Positions 10,370-21,044 of a DNA stretch of 64,000 nucleotides are shown here, in pieces. This DNA comes from Incurvaria masculella (Eukaryota > Arthropoda > Insecta > Lepidoptera > Incurvariidae). The position numbers and the translations under genes were made by a program. Below the pieces are notes generated by a model, which had not been told where the DNA came from, ran no database searches, and saw nothing but the letters and a program-made list of their open reading frames with translations. Position 1 is the first letter of the stretch; each line of letters begins with the position of its first letter. The stretch lies in the NCBI GenBank assembly GCA_946894095.1, contig OX335656.1:2681001-2745000 (forward strand). Reading direction: 5' to 3'.

Positions 10370-11867
10370 AAAGAAACTATATAGAAATGGCGGCTTGTAC
10401 TTGTCCAACGGACGGTACGGTCAGCATACTATTGTTAAAAGTATACATTTATGTTTTAAGATTTTTGTAATATTTCACGATACAACAATAAATTAATGAT
10501 ATTAAACATAAATACCTACCACATTGCTTGGAATAAGCGACGTACCTGTTTAGTACGAAAAAGTATATTTACTTATAATGTTAATTAGTTCAAGAGGTAG
10601 GAAAATGTTAATAAAACTGTGGGTCGTTTAAATGTACTTATTTATGTATTAAAATGAATCATTGCATTCCCGAAGATTCATGCGGGTAAGCATCTGAAAA
10701 TTACGCTCCCCATACAAACGTAGTTTACTAATCATTTGAAAACCACTGTTCCAATTTGCTTGATATTTGGGACTTAATATCAGGCAACAAATATCTATGT
10801 CTGCACGTGTTTGTTTTTTCGAAAAATGTATCCTGTCTCACAAAACAGCAAAAAAAAATTGTATGAAGATTTAATTTTGCCTGTTATTTGAATTGCTTTA
10901 GATTTTCAGCAAAACAAAAACCTGCAGACACAGATATAATATTTCACAGATATTTTTTGTAGAATATTTAATACCAAATATCAAGCAAATCGGAACAGTG
11001 TTTTTCAAATGATTAGTAAACTACGTCTGAATGAGGAACATAGCTTTAAGCCTCTGTGTGATTTAATTTTTTATAAATATCTGTATTTTCAGTAAAAAAA
11101 ATAACATAAAGATAGACAACTTTTTCTAATGCTTATTAGCCAATCAATATTTTCCAATCTAAAAGATTAACAGGGTAAACTTTTCCAGTGGGCCTTCAGG
11201 ACTAGATCCGAAACTATAATAAATAGCGAAAAACACTCAAAGGATCACTCCTCTCACGGATTTTGATAAAAACGAAAAATACATTATTACATTTTGGATT
11301 TTTTTGGTTTTCCTAGCCGCGAATCGAACTCGTTGATTTCGAAAAAAATAACTGTAATATTGCGCCAGTCAATAGTGTCGCTTACAAGGAACAAATCCTG
11401 TGAAGTAATGTTATGCAACAAACTAAAGAAAAGTGTTGACTTTTAATAAACTGATTAAAATGTTACAGTATTCATACATTACCCGTATCCAGAAAATAAA
11501 AATACAAACGTAGATTTTGACAAAATATTTTGGAATCCAAAATTTCATAAGCATAGTTAAACATTAAGAGCATGTAAACAGTTATCACCCGTAGTTATAT
11601 GATAGAATAACGACTCTCTTATACACAATTTCTCGGGCGACACTCCAAAGTATCTTCCGGCGGTTTTTAGAAGTCATATTTCTGTTCAGCTCAACCAGTG
11701 AAACACTATACCGACCTAACAACGCAATTGAGTACATATCACTGCGCGCTTTGTAAACTGTCGTTTTGCAGTCGGTACCACACTGTGTGAGTATAGATAG
11801 CGATATAGTGGAAGCGAGATAGCATGCGATTCGCAAGTACAAGCCGCCATTTCTATATAGTTTCTTT
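10370..11867. mobile_element. Possible 1.5 kb non-autonomous element with 31-34 bp inverted ends
   Basis: The left end (AAGAAACTATATAGAAATGG then CGGCTTGTACTTG) recurs inverted at 11834-11867 with no or almost no mismatch. Between the arms there is no transposase, but there is a fragment of the foldback F1 (about 10520-10600) and the complete MITE at 10719-11025. It may be a composite element or an inverted duplication of a fragment. Confidence 0.5.
10719..11025. mobile_element. MITE with about 52 bp terminal inverted repeats
   Basis: The left arm begins CGTAGTTTACTAATCATTTG and the right arm is its inverse ending CAAATGATTAGTAAACTACG. The arms match over about 52 bases with about two mismatches. 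The centre is AT-rich, with a further weak internal inverted pair. No ORF. Confidence 0.75.
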
Positions 11868-13278
11868 ATTGAACCAGGATATACGCTATATATACGCTAT
11901 CCGCACATCTAAAAGGTCTCAAAACCATTGGAGACGTATTGGGTGCTCGCGCTGCGACTTCGAGCGCGCTTCCGAAGCTTTTATTCAAGATTGGCCTTTC
12001 CTTGTAAGGAAAAAAAACATGAAAGCTTTACTAATACGGTCAGTGTCCCACAGATGGCGGGACTTGTTCCACAACAAACATCCAATAAATAAATAAACGT
12101 CAAATTTCAAAATGGAGTCACAACATCGACCCCTATTTGCGGCTCCCTTGGAGTGAACTCGTCTCCTAACTTCGTATTTGTTTTCATAGCCTTTATTTCG
12201 CGTTTGGTGTTGTGAACATTAGTGTTATATCCTTCCCGAGTGCTTTCGGAGCGGCGTGCATACAGGACTTAAGGAACTTGACGGACGACTCGCCTCCACA
12301 GTGTTTTTGTGTCTTCTAGTGTGAAATTATAAAGACTTACTTCGCCTCACTGGACATAAGCTGTGGTAAGGGTCTTAAACTTGTTTTTTACTACTCATCT
12401 CCACGTTTGTTTCCATTCTGTTGGCCCACGAATGCTTATTGTGTGGATTAGTTTGACAGTTCATTGGTACAAAAAGCTATTTTAGCTTTTTGTACCAATT
12501 CATATTAGTCTCGTTTAATTCCTTCCCGTAACACAAGACTATGGGACTTTCGATATAAACAGAACGTGACACCTTTAAATTATGCAGTTTTCATCCAAAG
12601 GTTTGGTGTTGACACCATAAGTATCATAAATTGATGGAAGGTTCCATTCATTTATTTCATTCAGGCTATATTATTAAATTATATAAAATAAATAAAGGAA
12701 TACTTCGGTTGCAACTGTATTTTTTCTTTCAGAAATACATTAGGTTAGTGCGTAACCGTTTAATGTAAAGTTACTCTCTATGAATATTGAATGAATATGG
12801 GAATTCGATATTATTTAAACATTACTTAAAAGGGGGTTTACATTAAAAATGCAGTCTTAGCAACTAGCTGGCTGGATAGGCTGAAAGTTGACATCTTTAG
12901 AAACTCAGCGGAATAGCATTTAAAAATGTGTAGCCCATTTTTAGTTTGTTGGGCATTGATTTTCGTCACCAAGTCTTATTAAGAGGCCATTATACTTAAA
13001 AGGGGTGGCTATATGACCCATCTATATTAGACCCCGAAAGGTCAAGAGGTTATGAGTTCTACCACGGACTTCTGAGGGGGAACCTGGAGAACCAAGCATC
13101 CGTGCTCATTGATTCACCGTTCTCCTGCATTCCAGTATCACATATGCGGGTGTTAGGCGCTCACCTGATGTGTTATGCGTATTCTATATATTTTGGCGGA
13201 GTGTATGCAGGGAGTTGTCGGGGGGAGAGACGACATTTAAATACTATAAACCGTAAGGTAGGGACCTATCAAACATTT
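11868..13278. other. Non-coding stretch, one hairpin, no gene recognised
   Basis: Apart from the palindrome at 12463-12499 there is no recognised repeat. 12120-12370 is less AT-rich and could be the 5' portion of an element or a host 5' UTR; I cannot decide which. Confidence 0.35.
12463..12499. repeat. Perfect short palindrome
   Basis: 17-base arms (ATTGGTACAAAAAGCTA and its exact reverse complement) are separated by three T residues. It would form a strong hairpin in DNA or RNA. It is not part of a recognised repeat. Confidence 0.9.
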
Positions 13279-13828
13279 TTAAGGTGGCCCATCCCGCTCA
13301 TCTCCCCATACAAAAGGGGAAAGAAGATCACGCCCATATTTCTTTTTAGAGATCCAAAATTTTGCTCGAAATAGCTTTATTTGATCGAACGAGATGTCTG
13401 ATGACCATTGGCATTGTAAAATTGTGATTGGTTTCTAAGTTATAAGGTCCGAAAGTTCGAATTTTTCGCGCGTTTTATACAATAACTTTGGAGATGGATT
13501 ACGCAATGATAAAGTAAGAACATCGTAAAAAGATTAGTCATCAGACATAGCTTATTTAATCAAGATTTATGATCTATTTGGTTTTTGTTAGATTTTTGAC
13601 TGCAGCGGTCGTGGTTTACTTTTAGCTATAAGTCGTTTTGAAATTAAAATTTTCGTAAATCTTACCAAATCATACACTATGCACATTGTCTTTTTTGTGG
13701 ACATGTTGCATCTTCCTCATCACGGAGCCTGTCTTATTCTTTGAAACAGAGAAGGTCCCAGAGCGCAACAGCACGGTTTTGTACCGAGCCCGCGAATGAG
13801 TTAGGCCCGCTGGGTTGGGCCACCTTAA
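13279..13828 (-). mobile_element. TTAA-ended MITE (family M2), full copy
   Basis: About 550 bp, bordered by TTAA and ending in GGTGGCCCATCCCG / CGGGTTGGGCCACC-type inverted repeats. The body includes 'aaaaggggaaagaagatcac', 'tagctataagtcgttttg' and 'gagaaggtcccagagcgcaa'. Six further copies or fragments lie in this window. TTAA borders suggest a piggyBac-type mobiliser, but the end sequence itself is not diagnostic. Confidence 0.85.
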
Positions 13829-15298
13829 GCGAGCCCAGGCAAGCTTCGGAAACGGCAATTAAAATGTATAATCTTATGAGTGTTATTTAAAAAAGAAGAG
13901 ACTGAATTGTCTTTTAAGCATGATTAAAAAATATAATATTTATAATGCTGAAAGACCAGAAAAACGATCACCTTTCCGCCCGACTGAGCCCAGAGTTGCA
14001 TCTCGCGATTAGAAAGGCAAGACTACTAGTCAAGGAATTTTTAATTAAAAAAAAATAACCTTGACAGTTATATTATATATTATACGGTTATATATTATGG
14101 GTTAAAGTTTTAATAATACTAATGAAACTTGACCATATTTAACTCCTTCCACCTTATTCAAAAAATTTGCTATATTTATCATTTGGCGCTGACATATTGC
14201 GTATTATCTTCTGTTTTAGTTATTCTTAAATCATATCTTTGCTCCTCTAAGTGTTTTTATTTTACTAGTCTCCATAACGCTGGTTAAGTCAAAGAAAAGT
14301 CATGTCGATCAATTAAACCAATATATACAAAATTATACAATATTAAAGACTGTCAACCAGACGTTAAATAATAATAAAATTTTCTAAAATTCCAAATGAG
14401 TTTGGGTTTAAACATACCAGAATTGGCTGCTCGTTTGCGAATCTAAAAATAATAAAAACTAATCAAATGCATGTTTACTTTAGTTTTTATAAGGTATATC
14501 AACAATATCAACAATATATGGTAATATCATTATATCAACAGATGTCGACAAATATAACTTCCACAATCCTCTAAAACTGAAGCTATATGCCTTTCAGACC
14601 CAAGCATTAAAAGTGATTTTGAAAAATGACTTTAGATTAAATAAACATCACCATTACCACTTTTGATAACATTCTGAACTCTTACTATAAATATGCCTGT
14701 CAATAATGTAGATGCAGTTATAAGTATGCTTGCAATAATGTTCAATATTATTCAACTTTCTGTGGAGAAAAACTTGGTTAATAGATTTAACCAAGATTTT
14801 CTCCACAGAAGAGATCCTATAGCATCAATAAGCATACTCTGTAACTTACATAGTAATATAGATGATAGAGATGGCGGTACTCCACCATTAGCAAAGTTGG
14901 TCAAACTATTTGGGTCAACTGAAAGGACTCTATTCTGTTGCCGAAGCGACGATTTCGATTTCGCACTGATTGAGATTAAGTACTAATTGTGATTTCTCTG
15001 TCTTCTACCAACCACAATACTAAAAGAGATGACGTCTTATCTGCGAATACAGCTACCGATAGAAGAGTAAATAGCATGTCTTTGTACCTACGAAAAATTT
15101 AACCGTTGGCAATGGTTTTGTCTTGCTCATTGTCAGATCAACCGGACGTTTACCTAAAATAAGCTATTTGGGCGCAATTCGGACCATCTTTGCAACTGAA
15201 TTGGTTTCTTCAGGATGTTGACCTTCACTTGACAATATTTTGAACTACTTGCGACTCATTTGAATCTAATATCCCCAACGGATATCTCGACTGATTAG
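13829..15298. other. AT-rich stretch, one hairpin, no gene recognised
   Basis: The 97-codon frame at 14693-14986 contains the hairpin at 14758-14810 and shows no recognisable domain, so I treat it as chance. No repeat family recognised apart from the hairpin. Confidence 0.4.
14758..14810. repeat. Near-perfect 24-base-arm hairpin
   Basis: The left arm TTCTGTGGAGAAAAACTTGG+TTAA pairs with the right arm with one mismatch across 24 bases; the loop is five bases (TAGAT). It is isolated from known repeats. Confidence 0.9.
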
Positions 15299-15531
15299 TA
15301 CCAGCTTGGATTGTTGGACTCGATGCAGCGACCGTGCGTCTCGTCGATAACCCCGAGGTATCCCAAAATTTGGAGAACCTGCAGCTCCGAAGGTATGTGG
15401 GTCTCTTTCTGTGTAGGACCTATCGCCTGAACTACGAAAAATGCTCTCCTACCCTGCATAACGCTCCATCCCCATTCTACCAGCTCGAAACGCGTACGAA
15501 GCAAGGAATGCACCCGTGTAATGTCTTCTAA
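15299..15531 (+). mobile_element. LINE fragment: C-terminal end of a jockey/CR1-like reverse transcriptase ORF
   Basis: The frame reads AATVRLVDNPEVSQNLENLQ, LRRYVGLFLCRTYRLNYEKCS and KQGMHPCNVF. This matches the C-terminal 'RAVRLVDxPxLxxxLExLxxRR...CSxEL' region that follows the RT domain in lepidopteran jockey/CR1-type elements and also in the LINE at 32.7 kb here. It breaks off on both sides, so it is a dead remnant. Confidence 0.7.
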
Positions 15532-15789
15532 GGAAGCTCTCTATCGATATATTTTACCCAAAGTACACCCTGGTGTCCTTAAACATGATGAAAACCTTTA
15601 AAGGCCCATGGGAGCCTCTTAGTTGAGAGTAGCACGCCATATATAGCATTTTTCATAAAGAAAACTAGTCGTTGGTTAGTAACAAATCGTCATACTATAA
15701 ATACATTGTCGCAAGTCAATCAACACATCAACGCGAGTCGCTTGGACAATTTTCATGCTCGGGCAGCCGTACATGATGCTAAAAGTTAA

Positions 15790-15824
15790 CGCGTACTTCT
15801 GAGCTCGTGGCTCAGAAGTACGCG
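15790..15824. repeat. Perfect 14-base-arm hairpin
   Basis: CGCGTACTTCTGAG and CTCAGAAGTACGCG are exact inverses separated by CTCGTGG. Confidence 0.9.
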
Positions 15825-15850
15825 GACTTACCTTGAATGCAGAATGCCAC

Positions 15851-16185
15851 AGACATGCACCACTTTTGTCTCTTTCTGAGTTGGATAAGTGCATTTCATC
15901 AGGAATGCGAATTATTCCATGGTTCGGAATCCATGTAAAACTGTAGTTTCCCTTCTCCTACTAGGTTAAGCCCCCTCGAGTTGGTACCATCGCATTGTAT
16001 GAGAAGGTGATCTTAGCGGCATAGACAAATTGGCCCTGTTTTCCATCCAGTTAAATAAAGCACACAGCAAATGAACATAAATGGAAGGTCCTGCAATGGC
16101 ATCGAATTCCTTCGGGACAGCGGTGATTTGGGTTAATATCACAGAATAAGCTAATATCGTGACGGTGGGTGTGACCATTGACATA
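15851..16185 (+). repeat. SINE S1 copy lacking its tRNA head
   Basis: Starts at the 'gacatgcaccactttt' block and continues through 'gttggataagtgcatttc', 'tggttcggaatccatgtaaa' and 'gaaggtcctgcaatggca'. It is diverged and has a small internal deletion. Confidence 0.7.
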
Positions 16186-16360
16186 TTACTACGTAAGGGC
16201 AGGCCTTTCCATACAAGATATATGGAGCAACAAAAGTGGTGTTCTACGAGTCGTAGGGACACCACTTTGTCGCCAGACAGCCGCTCGCTGTCGTAATGCG
16301 CGTGTGCGCCTACGTCGCCTCTGGCTAATAATGCTCCCCAAAAATTCCTAGAGTGGTCAG

Positions 16361-17156
16361 TCTGAGTTCTCACCTAAATTGGCGTTTACGGAACTTCGAA
16401 GTTACTAAAAAACGTCAAACTCCATACAAGTTTATACTAGATATTCTGTGATTTTACTTCTTCAAGCTGTCAAATCCGACTCGGACTTCCAATTAGTATG
16501 AAAACGCCAAACAGGAAAACCCACGTATTTAAGGCGACGGTGTGTAAGCTGTCAAATACAACACGAACTCGCAAATTTTAGTTCGCTTAAGGGCCTGGTA
16601 CTAGCCAAATCGCAAAGTTAGACGAGGCACCCCAAGTAAACTAACTAAGTCTGACGATTATAAGTGTCATCCTTACAATATATGATTCCTTGTCTAGGAA
16701 TCGAATGATTTTCGTTAATGTATGTTTCCTTTTTCTATACAAAATACATTGCGGAAACGGTGTCCATTTCCGAACTTTTTTGACTAAATGTAGAAATCTA
16801 AAAGCAAATGGAATTTTTTGTTTATGCATATATGCTGTTTTTGCTTATATCTAGAAATCGAATTAATTTCAGATTTCTAATGAGAAAAATCAACTTTTTT
16901 ATTTTTATTATTATTTAAATAAATGATGGAATAAAAAAATATTAACAATCCATTATCAGTCTGGAGTTCTATTTGGATTTGCTGAAGCGTTTCACTACAT
17001 ATTATTACATTTGTTAAAAAGTGCATTTGTATGGCGCGAGTAGTTGGCTAGTCCTAGCGCCTTAACGCCCACTGCGCGGGCTCTTAAATTTCTGAATACA
17101 TTTGAAAACACCAGTCGATCGGTTTGGCGTAATCGCAAATTTAAGTGACAACTGGG
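16361..17156 (+). mobile_element. MITE (family M3), split by a TTAA-flanked insertion
   Basis: The left end (CTGAGTTCTCACCTAAATTG) and the right end (inverse of CAGTTGTCACTTAAATTTGC-like) match the uninterrupted copy at 45088-45428. The copy is broken at 16590 and resumes at 17062. Both parts align to the uninterrupted copy in order, so the 471 bp in between are a later insertion. Confidence 0.8.
16591..17061. mobile_element. Non-autonomous TTAA element (family M4) nested in M3
   Basis: Flanked by TTAA at 16587-16590 and 17062-17065. Ends are GGGCCTGGTACTAGCCAA and the inverse GGCGCTAGGACTAGCCAA, an inverted pair with a few mismatches. The empty site in the 45.1 kb M3 copy (gttcgatgaacgccc) confirms that the flanking TTAA is a target duplication. 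No ORF of note. A related decayed copy lies at about 48.8-49.8 kb. Confidence 0.75.
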
Positions 17157-17191
17157 AATAGGAGCTCAGATAGAACCGCACAAGAATTGCA

Positions 17192-17476
17192 TAAAAAAAC
17201 GGGCCAATATGGACTCGCACACGAAGGGTTCCGTACCATCGTAAAAGATTGAATACAAAAAAATCACGTTTTTTGTATGGGGGCCCCCTTTAAATATTAT
17301 TATTTTTTAATGTTACCTATTTGTTGTTATAGCGGCAAAATAAATACATACTCTGTGAAAAAATCAGCTGTCTATCTATTACGGTTACTGAGATACAGCC
17401 CTGTGACAGACGGACGGACGGACAGCGGAGGCTTAGTAATAGGGTTCCGTTGGCACCCTTTGGGTACGAAACCCTA
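17192..17476 (+). repeat. Family A repeat, near-complete
   Basis: The head is slightly mutated (CGGGCCAATATGGACTCGC). The body retains 'tgtatgggggcccccttta', 'gttatagcggcaaaataaat' and GACGGACGGACGG, with the tail 'ggcttagtaatagggttccg'. Confidence 0.85.
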
Positions 17477-17599
17477 ACAAAGAAAGACGGAATATCGGGA
17501 CACCGCAACAGGCGGCAGAATTGTATGAAAGGCCATATCCTTACTTTTAACATATCACTGGGTGATCACCAAAAGAGCCGATGTGGCCAGTTCTACTTG

Positions 17600-17850
17600 A
17601 GCGGCCGTGTGGCGCCGCCATTGATGGAGCGAGGCGGCGGGGGGGGGGGGGCGGGGGCGGTGGCAGAGGCGGGCCGGCGCCATGCCGTCGAGGTGTCATA
17701 CCGAGATCCCTATCGGCCGGGCGCCGCGCTGCTGTCGCAAATTTCTGCGACGTAAAATAAAAACGAATTGAGCGTCTCCTTATCGCCGCGGATACTTCTC
17801 GGGCAGTAGCGACGGGCGGTGTCGTGAAGCCAGGAAATCACATCGACAAC
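17600..17850. other. GC-rich island with a long G run
   Basis: About 17635-17665 contains an uninterrupted run of around 14 G followed by further G tracts, inside CpG-rich sequence. It could be a promoter-like island or a simple-sequence expansion; no exon is supported. Confidence 0.4.
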
Positions 17851-18178
17851 TCAATATTTACTAGCTGTTCCCCCAAATCATAATTGATCCACCCTGAGAT
17901 GTTACATGTCGGAGAGACGTCCACATACTGAAGTCTAGGTCATACTGGAATTGGCCACTTATAATGAGAGAAAAAAACAATTACGAAATTTGAAATTGGA
18001 ACTCTTTGAGAACGTATAATTTTTAATTTGCATAGATTGTCATTTGTCTTTTGATCGAGGCGTCATATTGAACATTTTGTGTCGGCATTTCAAGGGCATC
18101 AGTCGAGAACATTTTCGTTCTTTGCATTGACGTTTTTGCTGTGGCTAAAGTAAACTAGAGAGTTGCCAGAAACTTCAA

Positions 18179-18465
18179 TTGGCCTCTAACAAAACAAAAC
18201 CTACCACAAAACCTAACATTTTTGCCGGTATTGCGACTTCCAATTTCGCCAACTGCTGTATGCCCATAATTTGGGATTCTCCTACGGTCTGTCCTCCTGT
18301 AATCCTACGCAATACCCGCGTATGCTATGTTTTGCTGGGTCGGGTTCAGCCTTGCAGTATTGTAATAAAGTCCTTATTTTTTAAGGTTAATGTGTCCTTG
18401 CTTCACGGTCGATTCAACAATTACACCACATGCGTTGAAATGAGCAACGTTTATTAAACTGATTC
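18179..18465 (+). repeat. Fragment of foldback family F1
   Basis: From about 18306 the sequence matches the right arm of the 23.3 kb foldback (gcaatacccgcg, then 'atgttttgctgg', 'cagccttgcagta' and 'tgtgtccttgcttcacg'). The left part is diverged. Confidence 0.6.
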
Positions 18466-19052
18466 GTGTTTTCAAGTATCCATGCTTATATATTTTTTAA
18501 ACTTTTTCGATAGTAGCGCCATAGTTTACTCGCACAAATAGATGTCTCCCTCCACGTCGCAGCCTTATGAATCGCGTTGATCTGGCTCGTCCGACCGAAG
18601 ACACGCTCTGCGTTGGCTTTTTGCAATTCTCAGATGACTTCTACAGCTCTGGCAAAAAGTGCTCCGCGGGTGGGGAAGGAAAATGACATCAGAGAAATAG
18701 GTTTATTGCAGTTGCAGTGAAAATATCGCCGTCGGGGACATTTATTTTTTGTTACGGAAAACTTTTAGAATTAATTGGACTTTGTACAGTTCGCAATTGG
18801 TGTATTGTAACCTTATGTTCACATGAAAGTGGAATGATTATTAAATAAATATTCGTTTAATGTTAGCCTGAAAAATATTTTTAAAGGTGCTGAAAAAGTT
18901 ATGTTGGGTTTTGTTATATTTGAAAACAATTTTTGAGTTGGCCAGAAAATAATTACTTTAAAATATAAACGTAATGCCATTTTACTAGGCTCTTTAGGAA
19001 TTTCAAGTAAACGTTCAATCACTGGACGTAATTAATGAAGAGCACTAATATA

Positions 19053-19369
19053 ATAAAAAACCGGCCAACTGCGAGTCGGACTCGCCCTCGAAGGGTTCCG
19101 TACCATCAACACAAAAATAAATACGTTTTTTGTTTGGGGCCCCCCTTTAATTTATATTATTTTATATTGTTATCTGTTTGTTGTTATAGCGGCAAAATAA
19201 ATACATATTCTGTGAAAATTTCAGCTTCCTACCTGTTACGGTTCTTGAGGTACAGCCCTGTGACAGACGGGCGGACGGACGGACGGACGGACGGACGGAC
19301 GGACGGACGGACAGCGGAGGCTTAGTAATAGGGTTCCGTTTTTACCCTTTGGGTACGGAACCCTAAAAA
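19053..19369 (+). repeat. Family A repeat with expanded GGAC tract
   Basis: Complete head and tail. The internal tetranucleotide run is extended to about twelve units (roughly 19267-19313), much longer than in most other copies here. Confidence 0.9.
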
Positions 19370-19510
19370 GGATCCATACACGAATATATACTTTATTATT
19401 ATTATTTTATTAACAAAAACCTAAGCTAAGCCAGTCAAATTATGTAATTATTTAAGTAGCCTTGCTTATTAACTTTTGGGCGGGATTTTAATTCTTGACT
19501 CGCTTTCATG

Positions 19511-19832
19511 AAACTGGACATGGGTGGTTAGTGCCACCGTCACTATATTAGCCCAAAACACCACATTCCCAAAAGAGTTAGGTGCCATGCCAGGACCTTC
19601 CCTTTATTAGTAGGGTGTACGGCTTCATTGAACGGGATAAAAACACGGTCAGTGTTTTTCTTTTTCATCCGATGCGATAACCAACCCAGGTGGGAGCACC
19701 AACCTATTAGGGGATGGGGGCCTACAGTTTTCCATGCATTCCGATCCATGGAACAGCTCGCATTCGTGACGAAATGCACTCATCCAACTTAGAAAGATAA
19801 AGAAAGTGGTACTTGAACGGGGCCAGGATTTA
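19511..19832 (-). repeat. SINE S1 copy, missing tRNA head
   Basis: Minus-strand copy from about 19830 (family body 'cgttcaagtaccactttc') to 19511 ('ccatgtccagtttcat'). It includes the 'gaatgcatggaaaactgtag' block. The tRNA-like portion is absent. Confidence 0.75.
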
Positions 19833-19974
19833 TTTATTTATTTAAGAAAGAAAACAAACAGCCAATTACAAAAATATAGACAATATTTCTTATGAACTAA
19901 TACGGTTAGGCAAATTATATGTTTCCCTGATTAGTATTTAAATTTATTCAAATAGGGATGTGTCTGTTAAAGAG

Positions 19975-20075
19975 TGTATGTATGTAAACGAGTGTGAAGT
20001 ATGTAGAGTATGTTGTAGTGTGGTGTAGTGTGGTGTAGTGTGTGGTAAAGAGTGTAGGTGTGAATGTATATAATT
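19975..20075. repeat. GTGTGGTGTA-rich microsatellite
   Basis: Imperfect repeats of GTAGTGTG / GTGTGGTGTAGT precede the mariner-type element's left end. Confidence 0.6.
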
Positions 20076-20084
20076 ACTTATATA

Positions 20085-20592
20085 CAGGGTGGTCCAAAAA
20101 TCGTGGACCAAACGAAACAGGGAGGTAGAGGGGGTTATTTGCAGAAAAAACTCTCTCTGTGATAGGGTCCTATCTTGAGCTCTTTAAAAGTTATGACAAT
20201 TTGAATGTTTTTGAATGATATTCCAAAATTTGTAAGAAGTAGGCAATTAAAAAAAAGGGGGCAACTTAAAAGAATAATAAATTGTGTATAATTAATTCTG
20301 GGAAATGTATCATTACTACAAAAAATATTTTGTAACAGTAGGCATCACTTTTAAATAGTAATTGCATTTTATTCGATATTTTTTAAGCGTTACGAATTTT
20401 TTTTTATAAATTTATGACTTTACTGTGAAAAAAAAATGTATAGCAAAAAAATGACCCGCTATCAAAAAAACTTGTCTATTTAATGCTGAATAAAATGTGG
20501 TATTAAACATTAGGTTTTGGTGGCACAATTTTTTTAAATCCATTTTTCTTCATAGCAAAGCCTAAATTAAGGTAAATTAGCGGATTCCTAGT
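20085..20592 (+). repeat. Left terminal inverted repeat of the mariner-type element
   Basis: Pairs with about 22155-22665. Shared blocks include 'ttctgggaaatgtatcatta', 'gtaattgcattttattcgat' and 'gcattaaataggcaagttt' (as inverse). Differences are mostly length changes in A runs. Confidence 0.85.
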
Positions 20593-21044
20593 AAAAAAAA
20601 AACAGACTGGGTTTTCCATATTATTATTCCATATAATGACTTGTATCGACAGAGATAGCAACAACAGTCGGCTCTATCTCTTCTAATATTTGTTTGAGAG
20701 AAAGAGAGAGAAAGATACTACCTGTATGTGTCCTTTTCACACTAAGGAACAATAATGATTGCTCACTTCTCTGCTGCGTGGAATTCTTTTGTTGCTTATC
20801 TGCGCGGCGTGCTCTCTAACCGGTTTAGTTACTCGCTACCTACCTGTTACGGCGCACGTGTTTTCTGTTAATGTTCCCGACTAATTTTGCTGTTACTTGG
20901 ACCTTGTGATCCCCTCACTTGTGACCCACGCTTGCTATACGGACTCTGTGATTTACTGGCTTCTTGTGACTTGTGCTTGCCTATACGGACTTTGTGTTGC
21001 CTGCCTGACTATCCGACTTGGCTGGATATGGCTGATGTAGAAGA

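Noticed and set aside
13279..13828. M2 repeats as possible structured RNA genes
   Set aside because: Inverted ends, TTAA borders and dispersed copies in both orientations explain them better as MITEs.
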